DNA of 64,000 bases from Endobugula sp047636495 (GTDB lineage: Bacteria > Pseudomonadota > Gammaproteobacteria > Pseudomonadales > Cellvibrionaceae): the NCBI GenBank assembly GCA_047636495.1, contig JBLILH010000014.1, forward strand, positions 16,473 through 80,472. Direction: 5' to 3'. Positions 8,495 through 17,926 of this stretch are shown here, one piece after another (position 1 is the stretch's first letter; every line of letters starts with the position of its first letter). The notes under the pieces are model-generated. The model was not told where the DNA came from and made no database searches. It worked only from the letters and a program-made list of their open reading frames with translations. Made by a program: the position numbers and the translations under genes.

Positions 8495-9313
8495 TTATTC
8501 TTCAAAGTAGGTCCAAATAGGGCAGTGATCTGACGGTTTTTCCATCGCACGCACGTTGTAATCTATGCCAGCGCTCTTGACTAAAGGTAATAAAGGTTTA
8601 GTCGCAAGTATTAAGTCGATACGTAAACCGCGCTTGGGGTCTCGCTCAAAGGCTCGGCTCCGATAATCAAACCAACTAAAGCTGTCAGGATTTTCTGGGT
8701 GCAGTAGGCGGTAAGTGTCAGTTAGGCCCCAACTATACAACGTCGCTAACCACTCCCTCTCTAACGGTAGAAAGCTACACTTGCCTGCTTTAAGCCATCG
8801 TTTACGATTATCTTCGCCAATACCAATATCAATATCTGCCGGTGATACATTCATATCCCCCATAACAATAAGTTGATCGTTCGGCGTATGATTTTTACGT
8901 AAATAGCTATCTAGGTCTTCATAATACTTCTTTTTATTGGGGAATTTCATGGGATGATCTTGGCTTTCTCCTTGAGGGAAATAACCGTTCACTACCGTTA
9001 TTTCTCCACCTAAAGGAGATTTGAAACGCCCACTGATAAAACGCTTCTGTGACTCATCATTATCACTGTCGTAACCTTTTTGCACCGATAGGAAAGGGTG
9101 CTTAGATAATAAAGCAACACCATAGTGAGTCTTTTGCCCCGTGAATTCTACGTGAAAGCCCAATTGCCTAATGGCTTCGATGGGAAAGTCTTCATCGGTG
9201 ACCTTAGTCTCTTGCAAACCAATAAAATCGGGTTGGTGTTCGTCAATGACCGCTTCTAGTTGATGAATTCGTTGGCGAATGCTGTTAACGTTAAATGATA
9301 TAGCTCTGATCAT
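8495..9313 (-). CDS. xthA: Exodeoxyribonuclease III
   Basis: XthA is a Mg-dependent AP endonuclease and 3'-5' exonuclease of base-excision repair. The 272-residue protein has all family landmarks in order: FNVNSIRQR near the start, LQETKV with the metal-binding Glu, GDMNVSPADID, and the C-terminal SDHCPIW with the catalytic His. The length matches E. coli XthA. It is convergent with the upstream kinase-like gene, with 15 bp between stop codons. Confidence 0.96.
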   Translation of the reverse strand: MIRAISFNVNSIRQRIHQLEAVIDEHQPDFIGLQETKVTDEDFPIEAIRQLGFHVEFTGQKTHYGVALLSKHPFLSVQKGYDSDNDESQKRFISGRFKSPLGGEITVVNGYFPQGESQDHPMKFPNKKKYYEDLDSYLRKNHTPNDQLIVMGDMNVSPADIDIGIGEDNRKRWLKAGKCSFLPLEREWLATLYSWGLTDTYRLLHPENPDSFSWFDYRSRAFERDPKRGLRIDLILATKPLLPLVKSAGIDYNVRAMEKPSDHCPIWTYFEE

Positions 9314-9497
9314 AGTAATAATTTTTCTAAGTCGTTAATGTTTTTTAAAATAAAAAATAGCCATCAGGATACTGGCCTAGTATTGTTCTTGGCGTCTATT
9401 TTAGGGGTTAACTTAACCGATCAATCGAATCATCACTTAAGGGTGTTGTTGTAGGGCCTATTATAGTGACTACTAATGTCAATAATCAATATAATGA

Positions 9498-11636
9498 TTA
9501 AGGGTTTACAGCTACTGTTTTAGTCTTCGTCGGTTTTGTTTGAGATTGTAATAGCTCCGTAAAATCTTTTAGAACATTGCCCGCTTCTTTTAATATGGCA
9601 TCTTCTTCTGTGTCAATTTGCGTGGTGCCTGCTCTAGCGGCTCTTTCATCGCCACGCTTTTCTTCATCAATTTTAAATGCATCGTAATTACTAAAAAGAG
9701 TTAGGCCTTTGGCTTGTCTTCTTTTGTTTTCTATCGACAACGAGCGTTGTTCAATATTTTTCTTTTGTTTAATACGTGTTTTTTCATTTAAAGAAATACT
9801 GTCTCTGCCAATGACTTCATCTAATAATGTTTTTCTTTCTTTAAGATAAATAAAGTCTGGATCATTTTCAATTCTGTTTGCATGATTGGACGTTAATGAA
9901 GGAATTACCGATTCCAAAGAAAAATAAACCCCATGTCGAACTGGCTCCGTCTTGCTCCATGCTAGAGCAGTATCATAACTGCTTTCACCCACATCCTTAG
10001 GATTGATTAATTCTGGCATAGTAATATCAGGAACCACCCCTCGATGCTGTGTGCTCTCACCAGAAATACGGTAAAATTTAGACTCGGTAATTTTTAATTC
10101 ACCCTGACTTTTAAGTGGTGAGAGTGTCTGTACTGTGCCTTTACCGAATGACTGGGACCCGACCACAATCCCGCGATTGTAATCTTGTATCGCGCCCGCA
10201 AAAATCTCTGATGCCGATGCACTTAACCGATTAATAAGCACCACTAGTGGGCCACGGTAAAGAGCATTGTTCTGTGAATAGTCGCTGGTTTTCTTCCCAC
10301 CATCTTTGCCAATTTGTACTACCGGTCCTTTATCAACAAATAAATCCGTCACCGCTGTCGCTTCATATAAAGAGCCGCCACCATTATTTCGTAAATCCAC
10401 TACAACGCCATCTACCCCTTCAGCGGCCAATTCACTCAATAAACGGTTGACATCTTTAGTCGTGCTACGAAAATCAGGTTCACGTTTTCGATAAGCTTCA
10501 AAATCTAAATAAAAGGTAGGTATATTAATAATGCCGACTTTAAAAGGCTGGCCGTTTTCTTCTATATTGATAATAGCCTTTTGGGCAGCCTGATCTTCAA
10601 GATTTACTTTTTCTCGTTTAATCTCAATGATTTTACTAGCTTGATCCGCAACATTAGATGAAGTAACTTCTAAGCGCACAATAGATTCTTTCGGGCCGCG
10701 AATTAATTCTACCACCTCATCTAAACGCCAACCTACAACACCTACCATTTCACCTTTTGTTCCCTGAGCCACCCCTAAAATACGATCAGATGCTTTTAAT
10801 TGACCTTGCTTATCGGCGGGGCCTGCATTCACAATTCTGACGACTTGAGTGTAACCGTCTTCATTTTGTAATACCGCTCCAATACCTTCTAGTGATAGCG
10901 ACATGCGAATTGAAAAACTTGCTGATGCTCGAGGAGAGAAATAATTAGTATGAGGATCATAGAGTTCTGTGAAGGCGTTAATATAAATACCATAGACATC
11001 CTCTCCAGTATTTTTCTTCATCCGTACTAATTGATCACTGTAACGCTTTACCAACTTATCTCGTGACTCTGCAGCAGGCTCATCGGCCAGCTTCTGAGTA
11101 AGAAAATACGACTTAATGCGTTTGCGCCATTGCTCATCAGACTCCTGCTGGTTGTTAGGCCACACTTGCTGTTCCGCATCGACAGTAAAGATTTCATTTG
11201 TCGAAAAATCAATAGGATAAGTGTCGCTCTCTAGTTTTTGGATCACCTGCTCTAAGCGGCTATTCATTCTCTCCGTCAAGCGCTGATAAATAGCAAACCC
11301 CGAGGTGTTTTTGCCGCTTTTTAACTCATCGTCTAAGAGAAACTGCTTTTTTTGAAATTCATCAATATCAGACTGTAAAAAAAAAGATTTACTAGGATCT
11401 AGTTGATCAATATAATTATTTAAAAATTTAACTGATAGCGCGTCATCGACCTCAACATGCGTGAAGTGTCGTTTGTCGAGTGTTTCAAGTATCTCTAATG
11501 TTGCCTTTTGCTGGGATTTTGTACCCATCAGCACAGCGTTATCTACAGCAGCGGCATTAACCGCCGAATTAGCGTTCGGAGCGACCAAAAGTAGGGTGGT
11601 AATAACAACAAAAAAAGGTTTAAAAATAAGGTTCAT
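9498..11636 (-). CDS. prc: Tail-specific (carboxy-terminal processing) periplasmic protease
   Basis: Prc cleaves C-terminal regions of periplasmic and membrane substrates, including PBP3 and Spr in E. coli. Residues 1-24 look like a signal peptide ending NANSA. A PDZ domain lies around residues 240-330 (GIGAVLQNEDGYTQV). The S41 peptidase core contains RNNGGGSL near 416-423, the SASASE serine motif near 472-477 and Lys499 in FGKGTVQ. A basic C-terminal domain follows. The length of 712 is slightly above E. coli Prc (682). No strong ribosome-binding site precedes the ATG. Confidence 0.95.
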   Translation of the reverse strand: MNLIFKPFFVVITTLLLVAPNANSAVNAAAVDNAVLMGTKSQQKATLEILETLDKRHFTHVEVDDALSVKFLNNYIDQLDPSKSFFLQSDIDEFQKKQFLLDDELKSGKNTSGFAIYQRLTERMNSRLEQVIQKLESDTYPIDFSTNEIFTVDAEQQVWPNNQQESDEQWRKRIKSYFLTQKLADEPAAESRDKLVKRYSDQLVRMKKNTGEDVYGIYINAFTELYDPHTNYFSPRASASFSIRMSLSLEGIGAVLQNEDGYTQVVRIVNAGPADKQGQLKASDRILGVAQGTKGEMVGVVGWRLDEVVELIRGPKESIVRLEVTSSNVADQASKIIEIKREKVNLEDQAAQKAIINIEENGQPFKVGIINIPTFYLDFEAYRKREPDFRSTTKDVNRLLSELAAEGVDGVVVDLRNNGGGSLYEATAVTDLFVDKGPVVQIGKDGGKKTSDYSQNNALYRGPLVVLINRLSASASEIFAGAIQDYNRGIVVGSQSFGKGTVQTLSPLKSQGELKITESKFYRISGESTQHRGVVPDITMPELINPKDVGESSYDTALAWSKTEPVRHGVYFSLESVIPSLTSNHANRIENDPDFIYLKERKTLLDEVIGRDSISLNEKTRIKQKKNIEQRSLSIENKRRQAKGLTLFSNYDAFKIDEEKRGDERAARAGTTQIDTEEDAILKEAGNVLKDFTELLQSQTKPTKTKTVAVNP

Positions 11637-11904
11637 AGCGTGAGAAACCGTGTAATGATTATTATAAAAAAAGGTTTATATGCAGAGTATTAGGACTAAA
11701 TATAGCATATCCAATTATGGCTATATACGTAGCACAGTGATTAATTGCCTATATTCTGACAAGTTAGCGTTAACAGTACCTCTAGTGAAGGTGATATATC
11801 CATTTTTAAGAACATAAAAGCAAGCGCTATTGTGACATGTCTAATCAATTAGAGTCAGATTTTCACAAATATTGCTCATAGGACGGTAATCGCCTATTTA
11901 GACA

Positions 11905-12091
11905 CTAGCAACCTGTCGGGCTTAGGAAAAATCTACTGCGGCAGCGGGAAATAGGGTCCTTTTCCCGATAATATTCGTCGCCTAGTGGCGCCTACTTCTG
12001 GTGAATAGGCCTCTATTCGCCTCAAATGGTTGAAAACGTCCTCAATTTCTCACTGACTCGCTACGATTCTCTAAGTCCGACAGTCACCTAG
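11905..12091. mobile_element. MITE-like element, full-length copy B (187 bp)
   Basis: Ends in CTAG on both sides. The terminal inverted repeats share TGTCGG(G/A)CTTAG. An internal core (CGTCGCCTAGTGGCGCC, 17 nt) is itself palindromic and is shared with the copies at 28.5 kb and 54.8 kb. No ORF lies inside it. It is the best-preserved partner of the 188-bp element at 54821. Confidence 0.65.
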
Positions 12092-13207
12092 TAAGCACGA
12101 GAGACTGATGAGTTGATGGATAACCTAATAATGCCTCCGAAGTAATAATGTGACACGTTTATGTTCAGAGAGAGTTAACCCGATAAGCTGGCGGACGTTT
12201 ACCTTAGCTAGTTATACGGTACTCCGCGTTGAACGGGCCCAGCATTGAAAACCCAAAAAGAGTTTTGTGACTAGTTCAAAATATAAGCAGCGCTATATAT
12301 ACATCATCGGATACTGACTTATGATGCTATTTACGAGTGATATTATGTCTTTCATAAACAAGCCACAAATATAACCGTTATCGAAGTATCCCTTTTAAAA
12401 TGTCGAAAGCCCTTTTTGATATAACGGGGGCGATATCCTGATGATGCCGTTGCACGGAGCTTATGAACTACTGCCTAAATATTGATGGCTCTGCGTAGGT
12501 CTGTGTAAAATTCCTGCAGTTTTTAGCAAGAAGAGGTGACCATATCTCACTTTTACATATTAATGGTTCTATAGCATAAACATTTTTTCGAATTTACAGG
12601 CAGCTTAATTATCTGTAAAACAGATTACACTCACTCGGCAGAAATGATTAAAAGATCAGTTAATAAGAAGGATATTTTTATTCTTACTGCTTTTTGTAAA
12701 GTATTTCAGCTACAGCGTAGATGATAATAAAGCATAAAAGTGACAGGGTGTCGTTACTATTATTGTGTTTTTATAATCGTCAAAGAGCGAGATTGTAGCG
12801 ATTGAACTGTAGTCAGTAACATGAAGCCATAAGTGAAAATACAGTATTCTTCAATATCTTATGTTGCCCAACCCGTTTTTGTATCTTTATATTGGATTCC
12901 TAGAAGAGAATTACGGCTACAGAAATAGACAATAACTTTCTTATCGATCTAGTGTTTCTGTCTAGATCTGGACTTGTACTATTTGAATATGTCACCGGAT
13001 GGTCGCCTTATTTTTTGTCGACATCTACCTACGCCATTGGTACGGTGGAACCCATACAGCGCATACGTTATTTGCAATAAGTAAGCGCCTGCAGCTGGGA
13101 CCACCATTTACGACCACCCATTTACGACCACTCATTTACAAATAGGAAGGTCCATTGATATTTCTCCTCGCGACGTATCATTTATGAATAAACAATCGCT
13201 AGCGGAG
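12092..13207. other. 1.1-kb gene-free region with a short tandem repeat
   Basis: No ORF over 60 codons looks coding; the stretch reads like degraded intergenic DNA downstream of both prc (divergent side) and the ectoine operon. Three imperfect 13-14 bp copies of GACCACCATTTAC lie at 13099-13139. A related GACCACTACATT repeat occurs near 23747. Confidence 0.4.
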
Positions 13208-14641
13208 TTATGACGCGAGACATATAGCGAGTCCATGATCATGAATTTCTACCAGTGCAGCATGTAAACTCTTTATCGTATTATCGTAATCTACTGCATT
13301 AACAACAAACTGCATATCTACCTGACGCATGGATTGGTGCACCGCGAGCACGGATATATTCTCGCACGCAACTGCTTGGACGGTTTTCGCTAAAATACCA
13401 GGGATTTGCATATCACTACCGATAGCGGAAACAATAGCCACTTTTTGTTGATTCAGCTCAGCCTCGGGGAAGCGTTTCTCAAGTGCCGACTGGATGCGCT
13501 TAACCGTCTTTAAGTTAGTTGATAAATAATGCGTGATAGTATTTGCATTGGTATCTTTGGAAACAATGTGGGCTTTAAAGCGTTCAATAACTGTTACTAC
13601 TTCACGATCGTAAGTATGCATACTTCCAGCCATATCTTGGTCAAATATCTCTACAGCGTATATGTCTTTACAGCCTGCAATAATTTCAACACGTGGAGAG
13701 TCGCTGATGTAGTCCCCCGTTATTAGCGTACCGGCATGATCAGGCTCAAAAGTGTTTTTAACGCGTAGTGGAATATTATGTTGACGTAAACCTTTTGCCG
13801 CTTTGGGATGAATAGCTTCCATTCCCAAATTGGCAAGCTGGTCAGCAACATCGTAATTGGTTCTGCCAATAGGGACTGCATTATCCTCACCCACCAACCG
13901 CGGGTCTGCGCTACACAAATGAAATTCTTTGTGAATTACCGCTTCGACAGCCTCGCTCAGGACGGCTAACCGACTAAAAATCATCTCGCTGTAGCCACGA
14001 TCGAATGATGACATCAATCCAATCTCACTGTGAGCATAGCCCGTTACAATAGGTAACTGGGTCGCGAGATCAATGCCCAAGAACGCCTGCTGAATACGGT
14101 CATCCAAGGCCATAGGTTGGCTTGATTTCCACCCGGTTAAATCAACAAAGAGTGCATTTACACCATCACGCTGCAATAACTGAGTGGTATTCCAGGCACT
14201 GTGTGCTTCTCCAATACTGGCTAGCATTTCTCTTACCGTTGCTAAATGCGCGTCTATAGCAAAGTGCCCGTGCCGGCAAAGGCTGTTTAAATCCAGTAGG
14301 CATTGCTTAGCACTCTCTAAGCGCGTATCAATAAAGTGATTCGCCTGATCAAGTAATTCTCCTTGATCAAATAACTGCCGATTAATCGTATGCAGCTGCT
14401 CACTCAATTCTTCAAACTTTCCCAGCCAGCTTTTGTCTTTTATACTGCCAGCAAATAAAGCGTACACGCCCGGCTCACCACTTTTTTTATGCTCAAGTAA
14501 TTCATTGGTGATCCCTGCATAAGCTGATACCACGAAGACGCGTTGGTACATTCCATGATGACCTCCTTTCAATACAATGTTGTCTCGTACTGACGCGTAG
14601 TCACTCATCGACGTACCGCCTATTTTTTCAATAGTATGCAT
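13208..14641 (-). CDS. ask: Ectoine-pathway aspartate kinase (Ask_Ect type)
   Basis: Phosphorylates L-aspartate to supply aspartyl phosphate for the semialdehyde used in ectoine synthesis. The 477-residue protein opens with the aspartokinase motif EKIGGTSMSDY (Lys-phi-Gly-Gly). It contains FDRGYSEMIFSRLAV and the HPKAAKGLRQHNIPLRVKNT block before two C-terminal ACT domains (VAIVSAIGSDMQ and VLAVHQSMRQVDMQFVV). Long inserts and position at the end of ectABCD match the specialised Ask_Ect branch rather than LysC or ThrA. It lies 20 bp after the zinc-finger gene with an AGGGATAAAG leader. It is probably translated from the ect operon mRNA. Confidence 0.92.
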   Translation of the reverse strand: MHTIEKIGGTSMSDYASVRDNIVLKGGHHGMYQRVFVVSAYAGITNELLEHKKSGEPGVYALFAGSIKDKSWLGKFEELSEQLHTINRQLFDQGELLDQANHFIDTRLESAKQCLLDLNSLCRHGHFAIDAHLATVREMLASIGEAHSAWNTTQLLQRDGVNALFVDLTGWKSSQPMALDDRIQQAFLGIDLATQLPIVTGYAHSEIGLMSSFDRGYSEMIFSRLAVLSEAVEAVIHKEFHLCSADPRLVGEDNAVPIGRTNYDVADQLANLGMEAIHPKAAKGLRQHNIPLRVKNTFEPDHAGTLITGDYISDSPRVEIIAGCKDIYAVEIFDQDMAGSMHTYDREVVTVIERFKAHIVSKDTNANTITHYLSTNLKTVKRIQSALEKRFPEAELNQQKVAIVSAIGSDMQIPGILAKTVQAVACENISVLAVHQSMRQVDMQFVVNAVDYDNTIKSLHAALVEIHDHGLAICLAS

Positions 14642-14661
14642 CTTTATCCCTTTTTTTATTT

Positions 14662-15009
14662 CTACGAATCAAATTTTTCTGCGCAAGCTATACAAAGACG
14701 GGTATCTAGCACCGCCTTGAGTCTCGCAATGGGAATTTCGTTATCACACTGCTCGCAATAGCCAGCGCTTTCACTTTCAAACCATTTCCGGCTGCGGATT
14801 AACTGTGCGAGTTCTGCTTGATGATCAGAGAAAACTTTTTTATTCACCGGCCCACTAATGCTTAATCCTGGATCTACTTGCGGTTCATCTGGCTCAAGCT
14901 GATCGATATCTGCCTCTAATTCTCTTTCAGCAAGATCGGTATGTAATTGTTCGATGCGCTCTTCTATTAGTGATATCAGTTGTAAACGTTCATTTTCTTC
15001 CATGCTCAT
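14662..15009 (-). CDS. DksA/TraR-type C4 zinc-finger protein inside the ect operon
   Basis: A 115-residue acidic protein with an N-terminal helical region and a C-terminal C4 zinc finger, CEQC then 17 residues then CIAC, as in DksA/TraR proteins. It starts at an ATG that overlaps the ectD stop by 4 bp, so translation is probably coupled. It is shorter than DksA (151 aa), and an acidic pair at a coiled-coil tip is not obvious. It may therefore be a TraR-like RNA polymerase modulator or a simple zinc-binding protein. A gene of this type inside an ectoine operon is not part of the standard ectABCD-ask set. Confidence 0.85.
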   Translation of the reverse strand: MSMEENERLQLISLIEERIEQLHTDLAERELEADIDQLEPDEPQVDPGLSISGPVNKKVFSDHQAELAQLIRSRKWFESESAGYCEQCDNEIPIARLKAVLDTRLCIACAEKFDS

Positions 15010-15956
15010 GTTGAAACCTTAGCAGTTGATATAATAGGATTAATTTTGTTTCGGCTACAGATGTGTTCCGGCCGAGGAAGCAGACCGGAGAATGGGCTTA
15101 CAACTTTGTTGTTCACAGCGTTGTAGACGAAAAATGCATTGGATCGTGCATGAGGTGTGATATTGCTATTAGATCCATGTATTAAATTGCAATCAAAAAT
15201 AGTGACACTTCCTGGTTTACTGACAATCGATACAATGTCACCTTTCTCAATTAAGGTCTGCAGGCAGTCGTTAGATGGAATACCGTATTCTTGCGCTTTC
15301 AAGGACGATAGAAAGTGATTTTTTGGTGTGCTACCTTCGCATACTGCATACTGAAGGTGCGATCCAGGCACGAACATAAGCGGTCCATTGTGATGGAAGT
15401 TTTCTGTTAGAGAGATGGATATACTCAACGCGCGCATACGTGGCATACCATCTTCTACATGCCAGGTTTCAAAATCAGAGTGCCAGTAGAATTCCTTGCC
15501 AGATAATCCAGGCTTGGAATTAACACGCGATTGATGGATATATACATCATCTCCCAATAAATAACTCGCAACGCTAGCAAGCCGCTGATCAACGGCAACT
15601 TGTCTGAACAAGGGACTACTTTCATGTACACGAAAAATTGATCTTATTTCTTCACTGCCAGGCTCGGTGATAATCTCACCCGATGATCTAATGGATTCAT
15701 CTTTCTCAAGCCGCAATAACTCAGCTTGAAAGTTTCCGACTTCCTCCGCAGTGAACACGTCTTCCAATACAATAAATCCCTGCGTTGCATACTGCTCAAT
15801 AGCGGCTTGCCCAATAGGAGGGAGTTGTGCCTTAGGCGGATAGGTCACGGGGTCAAGTCGATCTACAAGCTGTGCTTTTTGTCCATTCCGCGAGGGGTAA
15901 CAGTCCATATCTATTTCGGGTGTAAAATCTAGCTGCTCACTGCTATCACTCAACAT
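15006..15956 (-). CDS. ectD: Ectoine hydroxylase
   Basis: A non-haem Fe(II)/2-oxoglutarate dioxygenase that makes 5-hydroxyectoine from ectoine. The 316-residue protein has the EctD signature WHSDFETWHVEDGMPRMRAL. Its iron ligands are His159 and Asp161 in that motif and His260 in LIHGSNSN. Length is typical (about 300). Its start overlaps the ectC stop (8 bp between 15950 and 15956) and its end overlaps the zinc-finger gene, so it is tightly coupled within the operon. The N-terminus carries a short acidic extension. Confidence 0.95.
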   Translation of the reverse strand: MLSDSSEQLDFTPEIDMDCYPSRNGQKAQLVDRLDPVTYPPKAQLPPIGQAAIEQYATQGFIVLEDVFTAEEVGNFQAELLRLEKDESIRSSGEIITEPGSEEIRSIFRVHESSPLFRQVAVDQRLASVASYLLGDDVYIHQSRVNSKPGLSGKEFYWHSDFETWHVEDGMPRMRALSISISLTENFHHNGPLMFVPGSHLQYAVCEGSTPKNHFLSSLKAQEYGIPSNDCLQTLIEKGDIVSIVSKPGSVTIFDCNLIHGSNSNITPHARSNAFFVYNAVNNKVVSPFSGLLPRPEHICSRNKINPIISTAKVST

Positions 15957-16357
15957 TCTTCAGACACCTGAGTATTGATCTCGTAAGCACCTTCTACATT
16001 GTGAACTTCTTTACCATTGAGGGCAGGGTTGAATACACAGGCCATTTTCATTTCTTCAAAAGCGCGCAATATATGTTTATCATGTTTGTCTAGTATGTAA
16101 AGCGTTCCCGTTTTGATAGGGTGTACTTCCCCACTGTTGACCGCCTCTACTTCGCCTTCACCGGACATACAGTAAACAGATTCAAGGTGATTTTGATAGT
16201 GCATACTGAAATTTGCACCTTTGTATATTGTGGTGATGTGAAAGGAGAATCCCATCTCGTCATCTTTTAACAATAATCGAGTACTTTCCCAGTTGTTATC
16301 CGGCGAAACGATGCGGCGATGTGTTTTATTTTCATCACTTAAGTTACGTACAATCAT
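15950..16357 (-). CDS. ectC: L-ectoine synthase
   Basis: A cupin-fold enzyme that cyclises N-gamma-acetyl-diaminobutyrate to ectoine with loss of water. The 135-residue protein has the family start MIVRNL and the conserved SFHITTIYKGANFSMHYQNH. It then shows LESVYCMSGEGEVE, the metal-binding HDKHILRA and the CVFNPALNGKEVH stretch. It follows the unusual 82-codon ORF by 9 bp and overlaps ectD. An EctC product reaching high level depends on this operon, as no second copy is visible. Confidence 0.96.
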   Translation of the reverse strand: MIVRNLSDENKTHRRIVSPDNNWESTRLLLKDDEMGFSFHITTIYKGANFSMHYQNHLESVYCMSGEGEVEAVNSGEVHPIKTGTLYILDKHDKHILRAFEEMKMACVFNPALNGKEVHNVEGAYEINTQVSEEC

Positions 16358-16366
16358 AATGTTCCT

Positions 16367-16615
16367 TTATTTCGTTATCTCAATAATTTCGACCAGCATG
16401 CTTTTCCTACCACTTATAGTAGCTATTTCTCCGCTGTTTATGACCGTTTCATTGCCAGCTTGTAAGAACCTGCGCCTTACCATCGACATGACACGAACGT
16501 GCCCCGATCCAGCTAAGCAGCGAACTCGGTAGGACCTGTGTTTTTCTGCCATGGGAAGCAGGCGTCGTTCACCCTCGCATACTAGAATTGTTTTTTTATC
16601 AGCCGAAGATTTCAT
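16367..16615 (-). CDS. Unrecognised 82-aa protein between ectB and ectC
   Basis: An 82-residue basic protein in the gap between ectB (12 bp) and ectC (9 bp), in the operon's orientation. Composition is protein-like, with a probable beta-rich core: VRCLAGSGHVRVMSMV, then LQAGNETVINSGEIATISG. That pattern, an AG...V turn followed by 'SGE.ATI', is weakly reminiscent of small cupin-like or DUF2917-like proteins, but I would not assign it. No signal peptide or membrane segment is seen. Standard ect operons have ectC directly after ectB, so this is an insertion into the operon. It may be a species-specific accessory factor. Confidence 0.6.
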   Translation of the reverse strand: MKSSADKKTILVCEGERRLLPMAEKHRSYRVRCLAGSGHVRVMSMVRRRFLQAGNETVINSGEIATISGRKSMLVEIIEITK

Positions 16616-16627
16616 AGCAGAAATTAT

Positions 16628-17926
16628 CTAAGATGCTTGCTTGAAATAGGTTCTCTCTTCAGGAATTTCATCTTCTGTGGAGCAGACTTCCTTAATAGCA
16701 GCCTCGACAATATCAATACCCTTTTTCAGATTTTCATCACTTATGATCAGCGGGCAAAAGAATTTAACTACTTGATCATCGGCACCACTAGTTTCAATAA
16801 TCAGCCCATTTTTGAAAGCGCTACGGGTGATTTTTCCAGCAATTTCTCCATTGACACAATGAATACCTTGAAACATGCCACGCCCCTTAGGCGTAAAATT
16901 TCCTTCTCCGTATTGGCTAACGATATTACTCAAACGCTCAGAAACGTATCGCCCTTTGCGCTTTATTTCCTGTGAAAAGCTCTCATCACTCCAATAATGT
17001 TCAATGGCTTTCTTAGCGGTGACAAAGGCGAGATTGTTACCCCGAAAGGTTCCGTTGTGCTCTCCTGGCTTCCATTGGTCTAACTCGGGTTTCATTAGTA
17101 CTACGGCAAAAGGTAGCCCGTATCCACCAAGCGACTTCGATAGTGTGATAATGTCTGGCTCTATACCCGCTTCTTCAAAGCTAAAATAATCTCCAGTACG
17201 ACCACACCCAGCCTGAATATCATCTACAATTAATAATATGTTGTGCTTTCTACAAACGGTTTGCAGATTTTGAAGCCACTTAATACTGGCAACATTGATC
17301 CCACCTTCACCTTGAACCGTTTCAACAATAACACCAGCTGGTGAGTTAATACCGCTACTAGAGTCAGATAAGACTTTATCCAAGTATTCGGTGGTATCGA
17401 TACCGTCGCCAAGGTAGCCGTCGAAGGGCATACGATGCGTCCCACTTAAGCTAACACCTGCTGCATCTCGGTGATGAGAATTGCCAGTTGCTGCTAGCGA
17501 GCCTAAACTCACCCCGTGAAACCCGTTAGTGAAAGTCACAATATTCTGTTGGCCACTCACGTTACGGGCAATTTTCATTGCTGCCTCTACAGCATTTGTG
17601 CCTGTTGGGCCAGTAAATTGCACCATATACTCCATACCCCTAGGCTTGAGAATATGGTCATTAAAAGTCTGTAGAAATTCCCCTTTTGCTTTAGTCAGCA
17701 TATCCAAACCATGGGTAATACCATCATTTTCTATATATTCTAAAAGCGCTGTCTTAAATAAAGGATTGTTGTGCCCGTAATTCAATGTGCCTGCGCCCGC
17801 TAAAAAATCTAGATATTGTTTACCTTCTTCATCCCACATGAACTCACCTTTGGCTCGATTAAAAACACGAGGAAAAGAACGACCATAACTCATGACTTCC
17901 GATTCAATTTCTTCAAAAATTTTCAT
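16628..17926 (-). CDS. ectB: Diaminobutyrate--2-oxoglutarate aminotransferase
   Basis: A PLP enzyme that transaminates L-aspartate semialdehyde to L-2,4-diaminobutyrate, the first committed step of ectoine synthesis. The 432-residue class III aminotransferase shows GAGTLNYGHNNP, FTGPTGTNAVEAAMKIAR, VETVQGEGGIN and VDDIQAGCGRTG. The PLP lysine is Lys264 in TLSKSLGGYGLP, followed by HNGTFRGNNLAF. Its ATG overlaps the ectA stop as ATGA, giving translational coupling. Length matches the family. Confidence 0.96.
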   Translation of the reverse strand: MKIFEEIESEVMSYGRSFPRVFNRAKGEFMWDEEGKQYLDFLAGAGTLNYGHNNPLFKTALLEYIENDGITHGLDMLTKAKGEFLQTFNDHILKPRGMEYMVQFTGPTGTNAVEAAMKIARNVSGQQNIVTFTNGFHGVSLGSLAATGNSHHRDAAGVSLSGTHRMPFDGYLGDGIDTTEYLDKVLSDSSSGINSPAGVIVETVQGEGGINVASIKWLQNLQTVCRKHNILLIVDDIQAGCGRTGDYFSFEEAGIEPDIITLSKSLGGYGLPFAVVLMKPELDQWKPGEHNGTFRGNNLAFVTAKKAIEHYWSDESFSQEIKRKGRYVSERLSNIVSQYGEGNFTPKGRGMFQGIHCVNGEIAGKITRSAFKNGLIIETSGADDQVVKFFCPLIISDENLKKGIDIVEAAIKEVCSTEDEIPEERTYFKQAS

